DNA of 64,000 bases from Hyalella azteca (Eukaryota > Arthropoda > Malacostraca > Amphipoda > Hyalellidae), in assembly GCF_000764305.2 (NCBI RefSeq), contig NW_025947465.1:170003-234002 (forward strand), read 5' to 3'. Under the pieces are notes generated by a model. The model worked only from the letters and a program-made list of their open reading frames with translations. It was not told the DNA's origin and did not search any database. Every line of letters begins with the position of its first letter. Position 1 is the first letter of the stretch. The position numbers and the translations under genes were made by a program. Below are positions 60,069 to 64,000 of this stretch, piece by piece.

Positions 60069-63000
60069 GTTAGTTTTGATAAAAATTTACAGCCTTTTCT
60101 ATTTATTCAATTTATAACACGCGTATCTCAACGCAGAAGAAGAATTCAATTTGGAAGCTTGTCTGACGAAGCGCATTAGTGCGTTGATATATGGAAACCT
60201 ATCCAGTACGTTTCAAGTACCACAATTTAACTCACGGCTCTTTGTTTGACAGGAAAGTTACTGTGATGTGACGCTGTCCTGCGGCGGGCAATTCTTCTCA
60301 GCGCACAAGTTCGTGCTGGCGACGTGCAGCGATTACTTCAAGGAGATGATAGCACGCACGCCCTGCAAGCATCCTGTGGTGTACATGAGGGACGTCTCTC
60401 CGCATGACATGGAGGCGCTCCTCGACTTCATGTACAAGGTGCAGATTCAGCTCCTAATGTAAACGTAGAATTTTATGTTTTCAGAGAAATCGAATTCGAG
60501 GTCTCGGTTTCTCAGATAAAAGGTAGTAGCTATACTGTATTTTCCGAGCGCCATTCCACGTATTATTCACCAGTTTCTGGACAAAATAATAAGATTATTC
60601 TGGATTGGGTCTAGATTTGCTCTACTATTCTCAAACTTACTCCGAAAAGCTTAAACAATCGGAGTTAAAGAACACAAACTTCTGCCCCTCGTTTCTCATT
60701 ATTATGATGGCTAGTGCAAAGTATGTGTATGCGTACTTTAAGAAACAAGAAAACATTAATGGTGAATTCGTGAAGGCTGAAGTTGATGTGTGTTTAGAAT
60801 TGATTGTTCACAAGATGGCATTCACATTATGTAAATTAATAACTCCTGGATTTATCGTGGTATTAACAACGTACTTCTTGTAGGGCGAAGTTCACGTGGC
60901 GGAGACAGAGGTGCCTTCGCTGCTGCGCACGGCGGAGGGGCTACAAGTGAAGGGTCTAGCGGTCCCTGACAGCCCCAGGGTGTCTTCCCCAGTTCCTCAG
61001 TTGAGGGTACCACCTCCTCAACTTTCTACCTCCCCATCAAGAATCGCCACGCTCGTCCCCAAGAAGAAAAGAAGTGCAGGTTAGCAGCTTTTACAATCGT
61101 GGAAGCTATTTTTGTTAGGACTATGCGAAGCAAATCTATGAATTTTGTTAAGTGCGTAGGGAATTGGTTAAAATGTCGAAGCACCTAATAATTTCATTTT
61201 ACCCCTCTATTACTAGTATAATACTATCGTACCTCAATAAATGTTATATCAGCAGCGCTCCATATTGTTTGAGAAAACAAATAATAACCAAGCGTGAACA
61301 GTTCTTATTCTTTTTTATCAGTTGGTTTCACATCCTAATTGAACGTCGTCTGAAGTTACACGGTGCAAAATTCAGAATCTCTATTTATCCTTATTGTTAG
61401 TTTTTATATTTTCAGATTTTAGATGGTTTATTTGGAAAGGCTGAACCTCCTCTGTATCGTAATCAGTTCACAATTATCCTTACAAGAATTTTTTTTGTGA
61501 ATTTTCTCCGATGCGTCTAAATTTTCCCGGAAAACCGCTTCCGGAAATTTGTACATGATATTTTCCTTGAAGATTATGAAGTATCATTTATCAAGTCAAA
61601 CTTTCAGCATTTTTCATCGTTTAATCAGTTTCTACTCCATATTCCATAATGAATGCTTCAAAGTATGTTATTCAATTTGAATTTGTTGCTTTCAGACGGA
61701 TCTTTTAAGAAAGACGAGCCTCCAAGACTGACACCTCTGCCTCTGAACAGCGGAGGCGCTGCTGGTCAAGTCAACTCACCTGCTCAGGAAACGTCCCCTC
61801 ATGGGCGTCTTTGCGGCCCACCTCAACTAAAACGCCAGAAAGTCGCCCCGAGCCCCGTGAACGGGCCTTGTCTGGCCAGCACGTCCAAGGTAATGATCTC
61901 CTTGGATCGTTGACGTTACCTGGTGAAGGTATGAGATTGTTGACGTCGGCGAATGATTTGGGGAAGGGAATGGAAACTTGTCAATGCTTGAGAATGTTCG
62001 TAATAGCGAGTAAACGCCCTCTTGCTTATGCCTGGATTTTTAGCAGGCCGAATGGTTTTGAACAGAAAGATTAGAGCATTAAGTTACGGGTTCGAATATT
62101 CAAGATTGATCCCACAATAATATTTTATAAAATGTATCCATGGTGTGATAAAACACTTGAAAAGAAGCATCATCACTCATCAGCTCCGTTATTCTTAAAC
62201 CGTACGTTAGACGAAGTTTAGTGCATTTTATTTCTACTTCAATAATAGCATAAACTAAATCATAAAGAAAAACCTCTTCTAACGGACTTCTTCTTAAGGC
62301 GTCGTTGGGTGGCATTTCGAAAGATGCTTCCATGGGCAACGGAGTTTGTTTCGGCGCCAAAGAAGGATCGGTTGACCGCTCGTCTTCTTCCAGCGACGAC
62401 CCGCAACCTGCTCTCATCTCTCCTGAAAAAGTTAGTCACGTCAAATGCTGACACAAAATTATCGTATTGATGATAAACATCAATCCTTTTCAGAAGCGTG
62501 AACCCACATAATGTTGATGCTAAGCTAAGAATTTATCGCAGCAATTCATGGTGGTGTTAATATTACTAACGTTAATTTCTTCTCATGATTGCAAAATAAA
62601 CAATTTTTGTAAATGGGTTTATGAGTCTTTTAGTTTTTTTCTTTGTTAGCGAATCTTTTACTGATTTGAGAATTTATTTTTTCACATTGTCGAGATGGAT
62701 ATTATTTGCAATCAAGAATATTCATAAATGATCTGTGAATAAGCAGCTACACGACTATTAGACTTATCGACCATACAATCATATTATATCGAAGGTAAAG
62801 GAAACCGTTAACAAATATTTAAGTGGAAAACGTAATGCAGAACGCCACAGTATGAAGAAACTAGAAGAGATTACGAAGCATCAGCTTATGTATTTATGTT
62901 TGTTTCAAAGATGCCGAATAACAGCGTTGTCGGAGACGACGACCTACAGCGTAATGAAGATTGTGACGAGGCTTCATTGCTGTCTTCAGTCTCCAATCTA

Positions 63001-63662
63001 GTCAAGGAGGAAGTCTTCCGCTCCAACGGCCCCCTAGACAACGATGATGATACGGTACGGTTTGTCTGCATTGAAACTTGTTGGTTGTATTTGAAAAAAT
63101 CTTCTTCGGTTGCCTATATATAATTCATGTTCGTTGAATACACGAGCAGCTGGATCCTGTTGGTAAAAATAAATAATAACGTTGTCATAATTAATAACGA
63201 TTATTACGATATTTGTTAATTATTACTACGACGTAAAGATTAAGTTTACTTTGCATATTGTTGTACTCAATACAAAAATCATCCATGAACCAGGGTTTAT
63301 TTTGCTGGAAGTTAATTATTCTAACTCGTCGTTTGTGACGATCAGTCACAGGATTTCAGTCGTGGTTTATTGGCTCTACTTAGTGGCGTGTCTTTTGTTT
63401 ATTGAGTTGCATATCTACAGCAAACTTTCTACGCGTAAGGATAACTTCAACCATTCCTGACTTGTTCGTCGTACAGAATGACGTGCTGCAAGTTGACCTC
63501 AGTGAGGACGGCTCCCAGTTCATCATTGGACCTGGCGGTCGATTTCCCAACAAAGAAGAGAGTTTGGACGACGAAAGCGGCGATAACCAAAAGAAACCGT
63601 TCGTGTGTCCTCTCTGTGGCCACGACTTCACCAGGCGGGATAACCTGGCCAATCACCTCAAA
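59895..63662 (+). CDS. BTB/POZ and C2H2 zinc-finger transcription factor (5' part, seven coding exons)
   Basis: Probable nuclear, DNA-binding transcriptional regulator of the arthropod TTK-type BTB-ZF group. The start codon is at 59982 (context GCAAGATGT). Coding exons are 59982-60068, 60253-60438, 60884-61079, 61696-61889, 62299-62430, 62911-63054 and 63477-63662. All introns (184-616 bp) are GT..AG and the phases fit, giving 375 codons. The BTB domain spans about residues 8-115: LALRWNNHQ, then ESYCDVTL (30-37), AHKFVLATCSDYF (46-58), the DFMYKGEV exon junction (87-94) and GLQVKGL (110-116). PKKKR (150-154) resembles a nuclear-localisation signal. Exons 4-6 are Pro/Ser/Asp-rich linker. Exon 7 gives Cys357, Cys360 and His373 of a C2H2 finger; the last ligand must come from an exon beyond the window. 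Homodimerisation through BTB is typical of the family. I cannot assign an orthologue (ttk, lola, br and ab relatives share the BTB). Confidence 0.9.
60253..60438 (+). CDS. BTB-ZF exon 2: core of the BTB/POZ domain
   Basis: Acceptor TTTGACAG, then 62 codons in phase 0 ending at AAG|GTGCAG. It encodes ESYCDVTLSC, the AHKFVLATCSDYF core helix and DFMYK. The conserved Asp34, His47, Lys48 and Tyr57-Phe58 of BTB domains are present. Confidence 0.95.
60884..61079 (+). CDS. BTB-ZF exon 3: end of the BTB domain and NLS-like motif
   Basis: Acceptor CTTCTTGTAG, then 65 codons plus one base, donor GCAG|GTTAGC. It begins GEVHVAETEVPSLLRTAEGL, completing the BTB fold, and continues through a Pro/Ser-rich linker to VPKKKRSA. 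Confidence 0.92.
61696..61889 (+). CDS. BTB-ZF exon 4: proline-rich linker
   Basis: Acceptor GTTGCTTTCAG. The leading two bases complete the split Asp codon from exon 3. It is open to the donor AAG|GTAATG. Product is rich in Pro, Gly and Ser with the basic stretch LKRQKV; no fold recognised. Confidence 0.78.
62299..62430 (+). CDS. BTB-ZF exon 5: Ser/Asp-rich linker
   Basis: Acceptor ACTTCTTCTTAAG and donor GAAAAA|GTTAGT bound 44 codons in phase 0, with the acidic/serine run DRSSSSSDDP near the end. Support is splice signals, phase and non-AT-driven composition; there is no domain. It may be alternatively used. Confidence 0.62.
62911..63054 (+). CDS. BTB-ZF exon 6: acidic linker
   Basis: Acceptor TTTGTTTCAAAG and donor GATACG|GTACGG bound 48 codons in phase 0. 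The product is strongly acidic (VGDDDL, NEDCDE, LDNDDDT). It begins with a Met codon, but phase with exon 5 makes it internal. Confidence 0.68.
63477..63662 (+). CDS. BTB-ZF exon 7: start of the C2H2 zinc-finger region
   Basis: Acceptor TTCGTCGTACAG, 62 codons in phase 0, donor CTCAAA|GTAATT. It ends KPFVCPLCGHDFTRRDNLANHLK, a C-x2-C-x12-H finger. The intron cuts the finger after the first His, so the second His is in the next, unseen exon. Confidence 0.93.
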
Positions 63663-64000
63663 GTAATTCTCACGTTCCTTTGTATAAAGTTTCATTATTT
63701 ATGCTAAGTTGACAGTGTGATTTGTGTTGCCGTCTTAGCAGAGGAGCTAAATTTGCCGTACCGCTATAAAGTTGTGGGAAAGGAAGGGCTTGAAAAATGC
63801 GATGAGGTTTAGGACTCAACCCTAGTTTTCGGAGGGAAGTGGCACGTGTCTCACGGTCGCAGGCAGCAACTTTGACTGCTTTCCGCTACCCTACCAATAT
63901 GGTAATGGTAACGTCGTTGCCACTTAGTGGTTATTGCTTTTAAGGACCTTGATATGGTGTGGGAGCTACAAAACGACATCCTTCTCGGACCCAGGCTGTT
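63663..64000 (+). other. BTB-ZF intron 7, cut by the window end
   Basis: Begins GTAATT and shows no acceptor followed by a finger-like frame before the window ends. It contains a GC-richer patch (about 63830-63925). Confidence 0.6.

Noticed and set aside
62100..62454. Minus-strand frames of 105 and 64 codons
   Set aside because: They overlap BTB-ZF exon 5 on the opposite strand and are its shadows.
59982..63662. Naming the gene as tramtrack, lola, broad or abrupt
   Set aside because: They share the BTB type; the linker does not let me decide and the finger region lies outside the window.
63380..63695. Minus-strand frames opposite exon 7
   Set aside because: The plus strand encodes the C2H2 finger; the antisense frames are shadows.
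1..64000. tRNA, rRNA or snRNA genes
   Set aside because: Looked for A/B-box-like and conserved rRNA stretches; only isolated GTTCGAAT-like words (22623, 62090) without a cloverleaf context.

Overview
This looks like nuclear genomic DNA from an arthropod, most likely an insect. It is AT-rich and gene-poor, with short spliced exons bounded by GT..AG, many unrelated minisatellites, and one convincing gene: a BTB/zinc-finger transcription factor with the arthropod TTK-type BTB signature (LRWNNHQ). Species cannot be fixed from the sequence. It is an assembled contig rather than finished sequence: it holds two single-N gaps (33609, 36584), a retained Nextera mate-pair junction adapter (26424-26461), and a 449-bp identical repeat that begins one base after an N.

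Layout. 1-21 kb is mostly featureless AT-rich DNA. It has a GC-rich promoter-like stretch (about 401-1000), a Pro-rich minus-strand open frame that may be an exon (6077-6698), a 17-copy 42-bp minisatellite (9353-10083), and two of three copies of a short dispersed repeat built from palindromes (8214-8380, 16352-16497). 21.5-36.6 kb is packed with unrelated tandem repeats: arrays with periods of about 58, 109/113 (ABAB), 35, 48-61, 73, 42 (with a 126-bp higher-order period), 12, 54 and 43 bp, plus a polypurine tract. It also carries the assembly scars. 36.6-50 kb is mostly featureless, with the third copy of the dispersed repeat at 39871-40032. 50-56.4 kb has CpG/GC-rich blocks and a CTG/CAG-rich composite array. 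59.9-63.7 kb carries the 5' part of the BTB-ZF gene.

The BTB-ZF gene runs on the plus strand: a 5' noncoding segment (59895-59981), then seven coding exons whose phases all fit (375 codons). It encodes an N-terminal BTB/POZ domain (exons 1-3), a PKKKR nuclear-localisation-like motif, Ser/Pro- and Asp/Glu-rich linkers, and the first three zinc ligands of a C2H2 finger in exon 7. The fourth ligand and any further fingers lie beyond the window. An acceptor just before the start-codon exon implies an upstream noncoding exon and promoter; the GC-rich blocks at 50.4-51.5 kb and 54.6-56.4 kb are candidates.

I did not find a new multi-gene system. The most interesting biology is the three-copy palindrome-rich dispersed element and the dense block of minisatellites, several with periods that are multiples of three and therefore open reading frames. 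The most consequential technical finding is the mate-pair adapter plus duplication, which makes 26-34.6 kb unreliable as a contiguous map.
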